NCBI GenBank assembly: GCA_949752745.1
Contig: OX457031.1
Location: 54,798,803 to 54,862,802, forward strand
Length of the DNA: 64,000 bases
Direction: 5' to 3'
From: Protula sp. h YS-2021
Lineage: Eukaryota; Annelida; Polychaeta; Sabellida; Serpulidae
Shown: one piece after another, positions 12,201-27,200 of the stretch
Layout: the number at the start of each line of letters is the position of its first letter
Numbering within the stretch: the stretch's first letter is position 1
Made by a program: the position numbers and the translations under genes
The notes under the pieces: model-generated
The model's input: only the letters and a program-made list of their open reading frames with translations
What the model was told of the DNA's origin: nothing
Database searches by the model: none

Positions 12201-15200
12201 TTCTTTTTTTTTTTTCTTTTTTTTTGGCATTGTCATCGGACCAATAGGAAGCTACTGCAAGGATATACACACAAAAGCACGGCAGACTAAAGCCAAGGAC
12301 AGGGTAAACCTGGTGCTTCAGTCTAAAGGCAGATCTCCAAACCTTTGAAATCTTTCACAGGCATGATCCTTTGAAATATTCATAGTTCCTAACGACACAA
12401 CAACTGGTTTTCTTGTTAGAGCGGCTGATACAATGGGCGCTCCGTTTGATTACCCTGGGATCGAGTCACGCTATATCTTTTTATCTGAAGGCCCAATGCA
12501 GCGCCATTTATTTCTGCGCGATCGCGAGAAATATTAAAGCAATTGAGGCCAAATCTTCACCAGCGGAAGATGTGTAACATCGGCGAGTGGGCATGTGTAG
12601 GTACGCACAGGCAAATCCGGTCTAGTTCGATGTGCTTGCCACGACACAAGAACGCATTATATTGCGCCATACAGTTCAGATGACGGCCACTGGAGCAACC
12701 GTCCACACAGCGAGTACAGGAACCAATAGTGCTGCCACGGAGCAACCGTCCACACAGCGAGTACGGAACCAATATGGCTGCCGTGGAGCAACCGTCCACA
12801 CAGAGAGAACAGGAACCAATAGTGCTGCCACGGAGCAACCGTCCACACAGCGAGAACAGGAACCAATAGTGCTGCCACGGAGCAACCGTCCACACAGCGA
12901 GTACAGGAACCAATAGTGCTGCCACGGAGCAACCGTCCACACAGCGAGTACAGGAACCAATAGTGCTGCCACTGGAGCAACCGTCCACACAGCGAGTTCA
13001 GGAACCAATAGTGCTACCACGTAGCAACCGCCCACACAGCGAGTACAGGAACCAATAGTGCTGCCACGGAGCAACCGTCCACACAGCGAGTACAGGAACC
13101 AATAGTGCTGCCACGGAGCAACCGTCCACACAGCGAGTACGGAACCAATAGTGCTGCCACGGAGCAACCGTCCACACAGCGAGTACGAAACCAATAGTGC
13201 TGCCACGGAGCAACCGTCCACACAGCGAGTACAGGAACCAATAGGGCTGACGCAGAGCAACCGTCCACACAGCGAGAACAGGAACCAATACGGTTACCGC
13301 GGAGCAACCGTCCACACAGCGAGTACAGGAACCAATACGGTTACCGCGGAGCAACCGTCCACACAGCGAGTACAGGAACCAATACGGTTACCGCGGAGCA
13401 ACCGTCCACACAGCGAGTACAGGAACCAATAGTGCTGCCACGGAGCAACCGTCCACACAGCGAGTACAGGAACCAATAGTGCTGCCACGGAGCAACCGTC
13501 CACACAGCGAGTTCAGGAACCAATAGTGCTACCACGTAGCAACCGCCCACACAGCGAGTACAGGAACCAATAGTGCTGCCACGGAGCAACCGTCCACACA
13601 GCGAGTACAGGAACCAATAGTGCTGCCACGGAGCAACCGTCCACACAGCGAGTACGGAACCAATAGTGCTGCCACGGAGCAACCGTCCACACAGCGAGTA
13701 CAGGAACCAATAGTGCTGCCACGGAGCAACCGTCCACACAGCGAGTACAGGAACCAATACGGTTACCGCGGAGCAACCGTCCACACAGCGAGTACAGGAA
13801 CCAATACGGTTACCGCGGAGCAACCGTCCACACAGCGAGTACAGGAACCAATAGTGCTGCCACGGAGCAACCGTCCACACAGCGAGTACAGGAACCAATA
13901 GTGCTGCCACGGAGCAACCGTCCACACAGCGAGTTCAGGAACCAATAGTGCTACCACGTAGCAACCGCCCACACAGCGAGTACAGGAACCAATAGTGCTG
14001 CCACGGAGCAACCGTCCACACAGCGAGTACAGGAACCAATAGTGCTGCCACGGAGCAACCGTCCACACAGCGAGTACGGAACCAATAGTGCTGCCACGGA
14101 GCAACCGTCCACACAGCGAGTACGGAACCAATAGTGCTGCCACGGAGCAACCGTCCACACAGCGAGTACAGGAACCAATACGGTTACCGCGGAGCAACCG
14201 TCCACACAGCGAGTACAGGAACCAATACGGTTACCGCGGAGCAACCGTCCACACAGCGAGTACAGGAACCAATAGTGCTGCCACGGAGCAACCGTCCACA
14301 CAGCGAGTACAGGAACCAATAGCGCTGCCACGGAGCAACCGTCCACACAGCGAGTACAGGAACCAATAGTGCTGCCACGTAGCAACCGTCCACACAGCGA
14401 GTACAGGAACCAATAGTGCTGCCACGGAGCAACCGTCCACACAGCGAGTACAGGAACCAATAGTGCTGCCACGTAGCAACCGTCCACACAGCGAGTACAG
14501 GAACCAATAGTGCTGCCACGGAGCAACCGTCCACACAGCGAGTACAGGAACCAATAGTGCTGCCACGTAGCAACCGTCCACACAGCGAGTACAGGAACCA
14601 ATAGTGCTGCCACGGAGCAACCGTCCACACAGCGAGAACAGGAACCAATAGCGCTGCCACGGAGCAACCGTCCACACAGCGAGTACAGGAACCAATAGTG
14701 CTGCCACGTAGCAACCGTCCACACAGCGAGTACAGGAACCAATAGCGCTGCCACGGAGCAACCGTCCACACAGCGAGTACAGGAACCAATAGTGCTGCCA
14801 CGTAGCAACCGTCCACACAGCGAGTACAGGAACCAATAGGGCTGCCGCGGATCAAATCATAAGTCAATACAGTGGGTAATCTGACATTTGCTCACATCGG
14901 ATTATCCGATCCTGGGTTCTGGGAATATGTTTTTTTTTCGCTCGGTTTGGTTGTAAACTCTCTAAACTACATCAGAACCTGTCCCCGACTTCAATGTCTT
15001 TTCCTTACCATACTTTTGGTGGATCGTAATTTTTTTTATGTTTAGTTAATTACATAATATTTTGTAACGCTGCACATCCAACAAAGCATGCGTTGTTTGA
15101 TCCAGAAAAACAAAACGTTTGAAGCAAATGGAGCACTTTATAACCGATCCGCCCCTACGACGAACGGTTCACAGCACTACTAATCGATCGGTATCACGTC

Positions 15201-18200
15201 TTATCGCACGGCTCCCGCATCACTGCTCTGGACATTTGTCTGTATATCGCCTACCCCAACGCCCACCCCCTCCCCCACCCCATCCGTCGGAAAGAATAGT
15301 GTGTTTACTAGAAGGACTGTACCATCAATATGATAAATTACTCCACTTGTGCTATTCGCTTATAAAAACAACTCCCTGTAACATCCGATCCTCCCCCTTT
15401 GCTCCACTGAGTAATATCACAGTGCAATCACTAATCAAATGTATAATGAAACAAACACTGTGGGGTGAAAAACACCTTAATGAAGCCAACTCATTGCTCG
15501 GCATAATTTTCCTTTAGAAGATTACACCGGAAAAACCTAGATTGTTTAACTCAAGGTTAGGAAATGAAGCCAGCAGGCAAAGTTAAAGCTTTGAGGCAAA
15601 AGTAAATTAACCTCACTTTCCAAAAAAAAAAAAAAAAAAAACGATGAAAAAAAACCCTTCTAAAACACATGCGATACCTGCTTTTATTTTCAAAAGGTAA
15701 AATTCACACAAACAAAATCTTGCGTTTTTTTCTTCAACACAACTCATTCAACAGAGGTGAAATTTTATCCGAGCCTAACGCAACTCGACAAAAAATGGTA
15801 CATTCCTTTTATCAAAGAAAATCTTTCAACTTGGAAGAGAATTTAGAGATATATTTCATGTGCGCGAAGAACATAATCTGGGCCAGTTTTAAAATGCAGC
15901 GTAGCAAATGGAACGAGACTGGGTGAATAGAAACGAGCAAGAACGTCATGTGAGGTGCAGGCGTGGTGTGAGGTGCAGGAGAGGTGTGAGGTGAAGACGG
16001 GGTGTGAGGTGCAGGCGTGGTGTGAGGTCTAGGCGTTGTCAGGGTTCAGACGTGGTATGAGATGCAGACGTGGTGTGAGGTGCAGACGTGGAGTGAGGTG
16101 CAGGAGAGGTGTGAGGTGCAGGCGTTGAGTGAAGTACAGACGTGGTGTGAGGTGCAGACGTGGAGTGAGGTGCAGGAGAGGTGTGAGGTGCAGACGCGGA
16201 GTGAGGTGCAGACGTGTTGTGAGGTGCAGGCGTGGTGTGAGGTACAGACGTGGTGTGAGGTGCAGGCGTGGTGTGAGGTGATGACGTGGTGTGAGGTGAT
16301 GACGTGGTGTGAGGTGCAGGAGTGGTGTGAGGTGATGACGTGCTGTGGGCCGCGCCTCCACAAATACGCACGACAATACCGGTGCTCACAGCTGTCTTTC
16401 CCCAGAGGAGCTGAATGAATTAGTCGCCACTTTTGAGACTCAGTTATCGTGTTAATTCCATTAGGCTATTTGTGCTTCTCATCTATCACACAATTTCCTT
16501 CACTTTTTTCGGTGAAAAACAAACCCATTCCCCTACCCCTCGCCTAATACATACAACAAAAATCTTTTAAGCGTGTGGTCTTCAGGATGTTAACAGTTAT
16601 GACACAGTAATGTCCATTATGAGCCAGATCATTCTACGGAAATTAGGCCATTTCCACTCCCACCTGCCCATCTATCCCCTCCCACCTACCTACCCATCTA
16701 TCCCCTTCCACCTACCTGCCCATCTATCCCCTTCCACCTACCTACCCATCTATCTCCTCCCACCTACCTACCCATCTATCCCCTCTCACCTACCTACCCA
16801 TCTATCCCCTTCCACCTACCTACCCATCTATCCCCTCCCACCTACCTGCCCATCTATCCCCTCCCACCTACCTACCCATCTATCCCCTCCCACCCCCCTA
16901 CTCATATATCCCCTCCCACCTACCTACCCATCTATCCCCTTCCACCTACCTACCCATCTATCTCCTCCCACCCCCCTACTCATATATCCCCTCCCACCTA
17001 CCTACCCATCTATCCCCTTCCACCTACCTACCCATCTATCTCCTCCCACCCCCCTACTCATATATCCCCTCCAACCTACCTACCCATCTATCCCCTCCAA
17101 CCTACCTACCTATTTATCCCCTCCCACCCCCCTACTCATCTATCCCCTCCCACCTACCTACCCTCTATCCCCTCCCACCTACCTGCCCATCTCTCCCCTC
17201 CCACCTACCTGCCCATCTATCCCCTCCCACCCCCCTACCCATCTATCCCCTCCCACCTACCTACCCATCTATCCCCTCCCACCTACCTCCCCATCTATCC
17301 CCTCCCACCTACCTACCCATATATCCCCTCCCACCTACCTGCCCATCTATCCCCTCCCACCTACCTGCCCATCTATCCCCTCCCACCTACCTACCCTCTA
17401 TCCCCTCCCACCTACCTGCCCATCTATCCCCTCCCACCTACCTACCCATCTATCCCCTTCCACCTACCTACCCATCTATCCCCTCCCACCTACCTACCCA
17501 TCTATCCCCTCCCACCTACCTCCCCATCTATCCCCTTCCACCTACCTACCCATCTATCCCCTCCCACCTACCTACCCTCTATCCCCTCCCACCTACCTGC
17601 CCATCTATCCCCTCCCACCTACCTACCCATCTATCCCCTTCCACCTACCTACCCATCTATCCCCTCCCACCTACCTACCCATCTATCCCCTCCCACCTAC
17701 CTGCCCATCTATCCCCTTCCACCTACCTACCCATCTATCCCCTCCCACCTACCTGCCCATCTATCCCCTCCCACCTACCTACCCATCTATCCCCTCCCAC
17801 CCCCCTACTCATATATCCCCTCCCACCTACCTACCCATCTATCCCCTCCCACCTACCTACCCATCTATCCCCTCCCACCTACCTACCCATCTATCCCCTC
17901 CCACCTACCTACCCATCTATCCCCTCCCACCCCCCCTACCCATCTATCCCCTCCCACCTACCTACCCTCTATCCCCTCCCACCTACCTGCCCATCTATCC
18001 CCTCCCACCTACCTGCCCATCTATCCCCTCCCACCCCCCTACCCATCTATCCCCTCCCACCTACCTACCCATCTATCCCCTCCCACCTACCTACCCATCT
18101 ATCCCCTCCCACCTACCTACCCATATATCCCCTCCCACCTACCTGCCCATCTATCCCCTTCCACCTACCTACCCATCTATCCCCTCCCACCTACCTGCCC

Positions 18201-21200
18201 ATCTATCCCCTCCCACCTACCTACCCATCTATCCCCTCCCACCTACCTGCCCATCTATCCCCTCCCACCTACCTACCCATCTATCCCCTCCCACCTACCT
18301 GCCCATCTATCCCCTCCCACCTACCTGCCCATCTATCCCCTCCCACCTACCTACCCATCTATCTCCTCCCACCTACCTACCCATCTATCCCCTCCCACCT
18401 ACCTACCCATCTATCCCCTCCCACCTACCTGCCCATCTATCCCCTCCCACCTACCTGCCCATCTATCCCCTCCCTCCTACCTACCCATCTATCCCCTCCC
18501 ACCTACCTACCCATCTATCCCCTCCCACCTACCTACCCATCTATCCCCTCCCACCTACCTGCCCATCTATCCCTTCCCACCTACCTGCCCATCTATCCCC
18601 TCCCACCTACCTGCCCATCTATCCCCTCCTACCCCCCTATTCATCTATCCCCTGTCACCTACCTACCCATCTATCCCCTCCCACCTACCTACCCATCTAT
18701 CCCCTCTCACCTACCTACCCATCTATCCCCTCCCACCTACCTGCCCATCTCTCCCCTCCCACTCCCCTACTCATCTATCCGCTCCCATTGATTTTCTCCT
18801 AACCCAGTCCTGAACCACACCCCCTGCCCCCCCCCCCCCAACTCCCACCAATATAAATTCTTCACTTTTTCCCGTTCTTCAGACAACTTATTCCAAATAT
18901 GGTAAATAAACAACGTGCTGTCTGCAAAAATTAAAAAAAAAAAAGTCAGACAATACAAGATGGATGGAGAGAGTGGTCGGGCTGAGCCACAGATGGAAAG
19001 GAACCCCCTGTTTCCCGTGTTGCCATGACAGCTACTCCATCACCGGGACAGCAGCACCGGGAGAAATCAGTCTGGATGTGCACCACCCGACATCCACCAT
19101 CCGTCTTCCTCCGCACAGATCGCACTCAATTCATCATGTATGGTTTTTATTTTATTGTATTTATTTGTTGTTGGTATAATCCTTGCTTATGTGTTGTTAC
19201 GCTCGTTTGACAAAAACGACTGGCAGCTTGTTTGTCTGCAGCGAGTGATATGCTGCTTCCCTGCTTCCCTCAATGTTGAGGGCAGATTCTGCTACCGTCA
19301 TGTGGCTTCTGTATGCACCATTCGCACTGAGGGGTGGGGGGGTTGGGGGGGGCGGAATCGCGCACATACAGAGGATCTCTTCTTGTCAATATGAACTGAG
19401 GATCGATGAACGTTTCGTTGAATGGGAAGACAGTGAGACCGGCCAGCAGGGGCAATCCGGGGGGGGGGGGGGGGGAGACAGCGTCGTATTAGTGGAAAAC
19501 GCGCGAGGGGAGGGGTGGCGTTGGGGGGGGGGAGGGGGGGTCACCTCTGCAAACCTTCGCAACAGAGCAAGTTGCGAGTCACTCCACACACAGCAATTCC
19601 CCTCTCCTCCCCCCCCCCCCCCACCCCTCCCCACCACTCTTTGTCGTCCTCATGCGAGAGGGCGTTGTAGTGGTAGACAGCCCGAGGGGCGGGGGGGGGG
19701 GGGCTCACCTCTGTAGTGGTAGACAGCGCGCGGGGCAGGGCGGGGCGGGGTTGCCGCGTGGCGGGGGCAAGAACTCACCTTTGCAGCCCTCACACGACAG
19801 GGCGTTATAGTGGTAGCCCGAGGCGCGGTCGCCACAGATGAGGCAGAGCTCCTCCTCGATGCCCTTGCCGCCGCCAGAGCCCGATGACGTGCAGCGCTGC
19901 TTCTTCTTCAGCCCGTGTATGGGCGAGTGCGTCGTTGTCGACGCTTCACTTGTGTCTTCGATTTTCACCTGTAGCAGAGAGAAAATAACAGATTCAGATT
20001 CAGTAGATTTTTCACAATCGTTACTATTAAAACATGAACAGTAACAACCATATCATACATTAGTCATCGTAGTCAATTAGAGTATAACTGTAGTCAAGGA
20101 GAACTTGGCATAGTCAATGACACTATCACTGTAGTCACCGGCATTTTCACCGTTGCCAAAGCTATCGACGTTATCTACACTCTCCACGCAGCCACCAGAA
20201 ATGTCCCCCCAAAGACGCCCGTGACGCACGTCACACATCTGAAGCCTCACCATAAATTCTAGTCAATCGCGCATGCGCAGCAGCCAATACAGTCTCGAAA
20301 GCAAGCTCAACCAACCGCCAAACGCCACCGGGGCGGCGAGTTCTACCTCTCAAGAAATACTCGTTGAAAAAAGATGGCTTCATTCAATACAACATAGGCT
20401 GGCGAGTCGCAACATACATATGCAGGGAAATGGGTGTATTTTTTTCCCTGCCAATGGGTGGATTCACAAAGTCGCCTTTACCCTTACAACTGAACACCAT
20501 TGCCATAGCGATCCATTTTATACGACTTTAAAAAACACTGCGCCTATTTTGGAGAGTTGGATAAGAATTTAGGAATGCGAGAACTGGCGCGTCATATGAT
20601 GCGCTGTTTTATACCCCACCCCCCCCCTCTCCACCCCCCCCCCCCCCATCACCCTTAACCCTTCAAACTCCTCACTGTTCGACTTTTATTAAAAGCTTCA
20701 TCTATAACACAATGAATTCTGATACCCTGTAAAGGATATCTTTTCCTTAACTGCTATGTTGTCTTTACACGACTTATCTATGCACACACCGAGGCTTCTA
20801 CACACGACACACGCACGACACTGTGACACTCTGTATAGCGGCATGTCTCTTATGTCTTAAAAACTACTTACTGCTTCATACTGGTAATACAGCTAAAGCA
20901 TGTTTACTTTACGTCACAAAAAAATGAATATAAATAGCATAAATGAATTGGAAATGTTCTTAGAGCAAATCAAATCAAGGAACAGATGGTAGACACTTGA
21001 GCGGTCTTACCGCTGTTACATATACACTGCAACACAAACATCCAGCCTTGCATGTCAGAAGCTTTAAATTTACTGTAGTGAGTACGCAAAGGTCAAAGAA
21101 TGAGGCCAGTTCCAGTGGTGAGTGCATGACAATATCAATGATATTTACCCACAAAACAGAAAAATTACAATGTCAAGGGACATTGTGACCACAATAGATT

Positions 21201-24200
21201 TTGCTATTCCGACATTTTCATACGAACGTCAGTTACAATTCTTTCAAGCATTTCTAAATTTTGGCAGAAAAAAAGTTCTGCCAAATTTAGTACGTTTGGC
21301 ACATAGTCAATTAAAAGATAAGTCTGGAATCCAAAGTTCGACATAATTTTATGGGTCGTGGCACCAGCACATTCTCAGTCTCAACCATCTTTTATTGGAA
21401 TTTATTCAAAAACATTGTGAGTTGTACCAGAAAAAACTATTAGAAATGTTCCCAATGAATCAAAAACTCGGGGTTTTTTTTCCAGCAACAGCAGACTGTA
21501 AACGACTGCCCTGTGACATTTTTGTTGCTTGTGTCTGCCGTAGAACTGTGTCAGCAATAGCCTATAACCTTGGCAACGGGATGTATATAGAACTGTGACG
21601 TCAATGTGTAGCCTTCGCCAATGGAGCTGAAAATGTGAGCTGCACGTAACTGGTGTAAAGTGTCGCCGTAAGCCTTTTTTTTTCACCGAGATCAGCCCAA
21701 GATGGCTCCGGCAACGGTTGCGGGGAAAGCACAAAACACTGGGAATGCTCTATTTCTTGCAAATCAGGCACCAGCACACCACCCCATCTCCCCCCCCCCC
21801 CCCCCCTTGTATCATTTGTGAAATAAGTTTTATGTTGTATATAAAAAGTAACACATCCTACATATGAGCAAAATTTCATTAAAGAGTATGCGGGAAACAA
21901 ACGCTTGGCAAAAGTAGCTGAGCTGAAATTGTACTAAAACGGCCTGTCTAAAAGGCCCAAAGTACAGTCATATGCCGCGGCACTGAGTCAAAACAATACA
22001 TGGTTTCCATACCGAAAGCTCACGACAGTATAAGCAAGGCGGGGGGGGGGGGGGGGGAGAGAGGGGAGGGGCACAGGAATATGCCGCGGAACTGAGTCAA
22101 AACAATACGTGGTTTCAATACCCCAAGCTGATAACAAAATAAGCAAGCGGTGGGAGGGGGGTACAGGAATATGCCGCAGCACAGAATCAAAAAAAATACG
22201 TGTTCAAACAATACGTAATTTCAAATATCTTTCAAATACACAATATTTGGTAATTTCCATACCGCAAGCTAATGACATGATTAGTATGGCCGGGGGAGGG
22301 GGGAAGGTGGGGAGGGGAGAAGGTGGGGAGGGGGGAAGGTGGGGACGGGGGAAGGTGGGGAGGGGGGAAGGTGGGGAGGGGGGAAGGTGGGGACGAGGAA
22401 GGTGGGGAGGGGGGAAGGTGGGGACGGGGGGAAGGTGGGGATGGGGGAAGGTGGGGAGGGGGAAAGGTGGGGACGGCGAGAGTTACAGCAGCATCGTTGC
22501 TACTCGAAACAGGAAAAGTAGCGCATCGCGAAAAACTCAGACTCTTCTTCCTTCAAAAACGTCACAGATATGCCTTGTTAAGTTGTCCAACGATTATAAA
22601 ATTTCGCACAACAAAGAAATGAATAGCGCTTTTCGAGCGGTGTCTTTTAATACCTTGGCACTTCCGGGCTACTGAGAGAAACAAATACGTACAGTATCTG
22701 TAAATATATATCAGTCTGTAAACGTCATTTCTTTGATAAAAAGCGGGGGTGGGGATAGGGTAAATAAATTTGTCAAGAAGAGAAAAATAAACCCGTATAT
22801 AGCAGGGTCTGCAGCCCTGAGCGGGAGGAGAAGCAGACGGTGGGAGTCAGTGCCAAAGAAAGCCTCGCGACAAGGTCTACCCTACCCCCACCCCAGCCCC
22901 CCCCCCCCCCCACTCCTCTCCCTAGTGATTGCAGCTACCACTGCCTGCATGGGGCTGCCACCATCGTGTGTGTTCTTCATACTCTGCTGGAATCGGGCGA
23001 ATCTCCGATGTAAAAATTAACCACCGTGAATATTCCAATCTCACCAAACCAGTTAAAGGTAACCGCCATAAAAACGTTACTCAACTGTCGCACCGAGAAA
23101 CCGAATCTTAAATATACTGCAGACCTCATTACCCGAAGTCAAAATCAGCAGTCAAAAACCACAGGGGAAAACACGGCTTGTGTGACACCCACGTGTGGTA
23201 TAAACTATCATCTCAGTTCAACAGTGGGAAGGTGATAGCACACTGCACAATCATAACAGAGCATGTACCCACGAGAGGTTTTCTTTCATTTATGCGATAT
23301 GAGTTTAAAGAAAAAAATGTTTCAAGAACACCTTTTTATCTGAAGCAGAAAAATAAATATTGTTCTTAAAAGACATGGTTAATATTATGAAAATACTAAT
23401 CTAATATTGGACTCAAAAGTTCTCAAAGCTATGTAACTTTTTTTTCAGGTTATCTGCACTGAAATTTAAGAAAAGTTCTATTTTTAACTTCCCGCGCTTT
23501 GATGTATATATATATATTCAGCTCACCTACTTTTTTTATTTCCTTTCAAGTAAGAAGTCCACACCATCTGCACAGAAGTGATAAATCAAGACATTCTCCA
23601 TGGAGGAAGGCTGGGCGGGGGGGGGGGGGGGGTGGAGGGGGGGGGGGGGTTGACAGCAAGGAATCTGTCATTTTACCACTCGCTCTATATTTTTGCATTG
23701 TAAAATGATGCGGCGACGCATCTGGCTTTGACTCCCATCTCGCCAAACACAAAACAACAAAACCCCACTTCACCCGATATCCCTTAATTCCACATGCTGA
23801 AATCATTCGATCTGGAAAGAGAAGAGACAGGGAAGAAACATGGGGAGGGGGTGGGTGGGTGGGGGGATGGGGGGGTTTGATCTTGAACATGTTGAACACA
23901 TGTGCCGTGCCCGTACATGACCATGCGCTGCAGGGCTGGGCCATACCGAATCTCTATTCAGTGAAGAACCATGGGGAGAGGGCGGGGGGGGGGGGGGGGG
24001 GGGTCGGGGGATGAGGTTGGTCTTATTACTTGATGACTACAGGTGCCGTACCTGTATATGGCCATGTGCTGCAGGGTTGGGCCACATTGAATCTCCATTC
24101 ATGGGGTGATGCGAATGAGGGCTTGGGCTCGGAATATACATGCTGTCTGTGATTGAGTTGTATTCTGAAACAGAAAAAAAGAAGAAATGTCCATTACACT

Positions 24201-27200
24201 AGTCGTCATCCCTTCGTGTTTATGAATGTTCATTTTTGTTTTAACATCCCTCCCCCCTCCCCCCTTCTCCCCTTTTCCACAGGCCCGTTCTACCAGGTTT
24301 CCTGAAAGTTTAACTGAAACTTCCGCCGTTGCTGTCCAACAGCCAACCTCCACGGCGCTATGGGCTGTGGTGCAGACCAGCTAGGGATTCCGCGAAAATA
24401 GTATTCATAAAGTGAGGAACTACTTTTTAAAATATATATCCGCTCTGTGTGTATATTTAACCGACAGACCTCTCAGGGGTCATTTGTTTTATACGAACGA
24501 ACTGTCATAACAAATCATCGATTATCGATCAATCGTTCCGTTGAAAGCTGTCGGTCGGACATCAGTGAAATATTGATGGCTTTCACATGCGAAAAGTACA
24601 AGTTAGAGCAGAACTTGGCCGACAGGAATGCACACACTGACAGGTCTTGCCTCACAATACTTCCCAAAAAGGACGAGGGCTACCTTACATTACTCTAGCC
24701 TCACGAGCCTTACCTCACACTCCTCTCTCACAATGATGAGCCTTACGTCATAATCCACCCTCACATTAAGGCACAACAATGTTTGACCAGACAACCTACA
24801 TATTATCCACTCTGCCTTGGAACAGACACCAAGTAAATGAAAACGCCAAATAAATGAACAACACTTAAAACATTTTATTGCACCGTTGTTGTTTAACAGC
24901 CAACCTCTTCAGCGGTTTTTCCTGCTGTATATAACACTTTTTTACTCTGCATACACACTGGAGATTCCGCGAAAATAATACTCATAAAAGAGCCGAACTA
25001 TTTTTTTTAAATATCCATCAGATCTGTGCTTATACATAACAGATAGATCCCATCAGAGGTCAGCTGTTTTCTAACAACGTTTATTGCACTTAATTATTAA
25101 AACTATATTGCCATCACACCGAAGCACGTCTTCATACATACATATATGGTCGGCCAATGAACCCTGTCACTGCATAAACATACCTCAGAACGAGGAACAA
25201 TGGGGGAGGATTAGCCTATGTTTTTATTTTTAGACATTACAGCGTATTTGATCCCCACGGATCACACGCCCAGTAACGGCAAAAGCTTCCGGACTGCTAT
25301 AAAACCACTTACTAACAGCTGAACTATTTACCCATCCACCCATACCAATCTACTTTTGCTCTTTTCATTCCAGTAACCTCAATTCCTCACTACAGGATTA
25401 CCACATAAGTGGCAAGTTTTTGAGCGTTTAATCGCTACGTTTCACTAGCTATTGCATTTTCTCCAGCCATCGTTTTGACAACACTCGTTAACCGCCTCGA
25501 TTATTTCAGGCCCACTTTGCCACTGCACTCAGTGACTCTTCGCCTCTACCCCCTTTGCACTCAAGAAAATCAACTGACCACGGAATAGTTAAGAAAGGTA
25601 TGCCGTACTCGGGGCTATAGCCGCTTTCTTCGCTCTATGTGACGTGTATCTCCGAAAAGGCGTCAAACCTGCAAAGAATGTTTGTCCGGAAGAACGACAA
25701 ACTTCCGTGGCATGTTTGTCCGAAAAGGCGACAGGCTTATGTAACCTGTCTGAAAAGGCGACAGGCTTATGTAACCTGTCTGAAAAGGCGACAGGCTTGT
25801 GTAGCCTGTCTGAAAAGGCGACATGCTTGTGTAGCCTGTCTGAAAAGGCGACATGCTTGTGTAGCCTGTCTGAAAAGACGGCAGCCAGCGTCCAGGACAA
25901 ATCAAGGTGCCAGTTTAGTTTTCTCTTCAATCCTGTCTATAGTTAGCACATTTCAATTTTTTACCCAGCTGCTAAGCTTTCTATGTTTTATTGTTTCACC
26001 TATTGTCTGTAGTTTTGTCTTGAAACAAAGTAAAAACTTAATTTGACGCAAATGTTGCAATAATGCTGCCTTAGATTTATACAGGCACCCACACCGGGAA
26101 TCGTTTAGAAGGCCTCGGGCGTAACCAGAATGGAGCGCCGTGCAGGATGAGCGGGGTTTGGCTGCTCAGTTGAATCGCTTATATTTTTTTGTAAATATTT
26201 GCTTTAAATAAAGCGCCTGGGTTCAATTTTAAGCACCTTACTTAAGCCAGATGTCTCCTACTTTAGATATAGATAAATCGGCCTTTGTGATCGTGCGCCG
26301 ATATCCAAACACATCGATTTCGAGTTAACTATAAAACGAACCACAAGACGAAAGACTGCATGCTGAGGAGGCTTTTGATAGTTTGGTGTCCTCACCGCAG
26401 AAAGACACTTAATATTTCATGTGCCTAAGAAATGGGGAGGTTCTTCTTGACGCTCAGGTGAGTGGGTGAATTGTCCTCTTCTGAGCACCCAAGTTGGAAC
26501 ATAGGAGAAAACCTGACAGCCTTTGCTGACAAGGCCATCTGATTCTCATTCAGCCTCATACAAAGTACTTCAACATCGAAGAAAATTCAAATGCCTAAAA
26601 AATAGTGCTGAGATGCTGGCCCAACTGCCACTGAGCGTTCGCGACGCCCGCGGGGCACAGTTCTGTGTTTTTTAGAAAAAGACTGCCTCTGCGCGTTCGA
26701 TGCCCGCGAGGCACAGTTCTGTGTTTTTAGTAAAGGACTGCCTCTGCGCGTTCGATGCCCGCGGGGCACAGTTCTGTGTTTTTAGTAAAGGACTGCCTCT
26801 GCACGTTCGATGCCCGCGGGGCACAGTTCTGTGTTTTTTAGAAAAATACTGCCTCTGCGCGTTCGATGCCCGCGAGGCACAGTTCTGTGTTTTTTAGTAA
26901 AGGACTGCCTCTGCGCGTTTGATGCCCGCGGGGCACAGTTCTGTGTTTTTTAGTAAAGGACTGCCTCTGTGCGCTCGATGCCCGCGAGGCACAGTTCTGT
27001 GTTATTTAGTAAAGGACTGCCTCTGCGCGTTCGATGCCCGCGAGGCACAGTTCTGTGTTTTTTTAGTGCAGGACTGCCTCTGCGCGCGCGACGCCCGCGG
27101 GGCACAGTTCTGTGTTATTTAGTCAAGGACTGCCTCTGTGCGTTCGACGACCGTGGGGCACAGTTTTGTGTTTTTAGTGCAGGACTGCCTCTACTTTAAA

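Noticed and set aside
12676..14867. Several overlapping open frames of up to 285 codons (minus strand)
   Set aside because: All are readings of the 47-bp minisatellite in different frames.
16610..18802. 730-codon open frame rich in Pro, Thr, Ser and Tyr (plus strand)
   Set aside because: It is the 26-bp minisatellite read in a stop-free frame. Nothing but repeat is encoded, and it lies antisense in an EcR intron.
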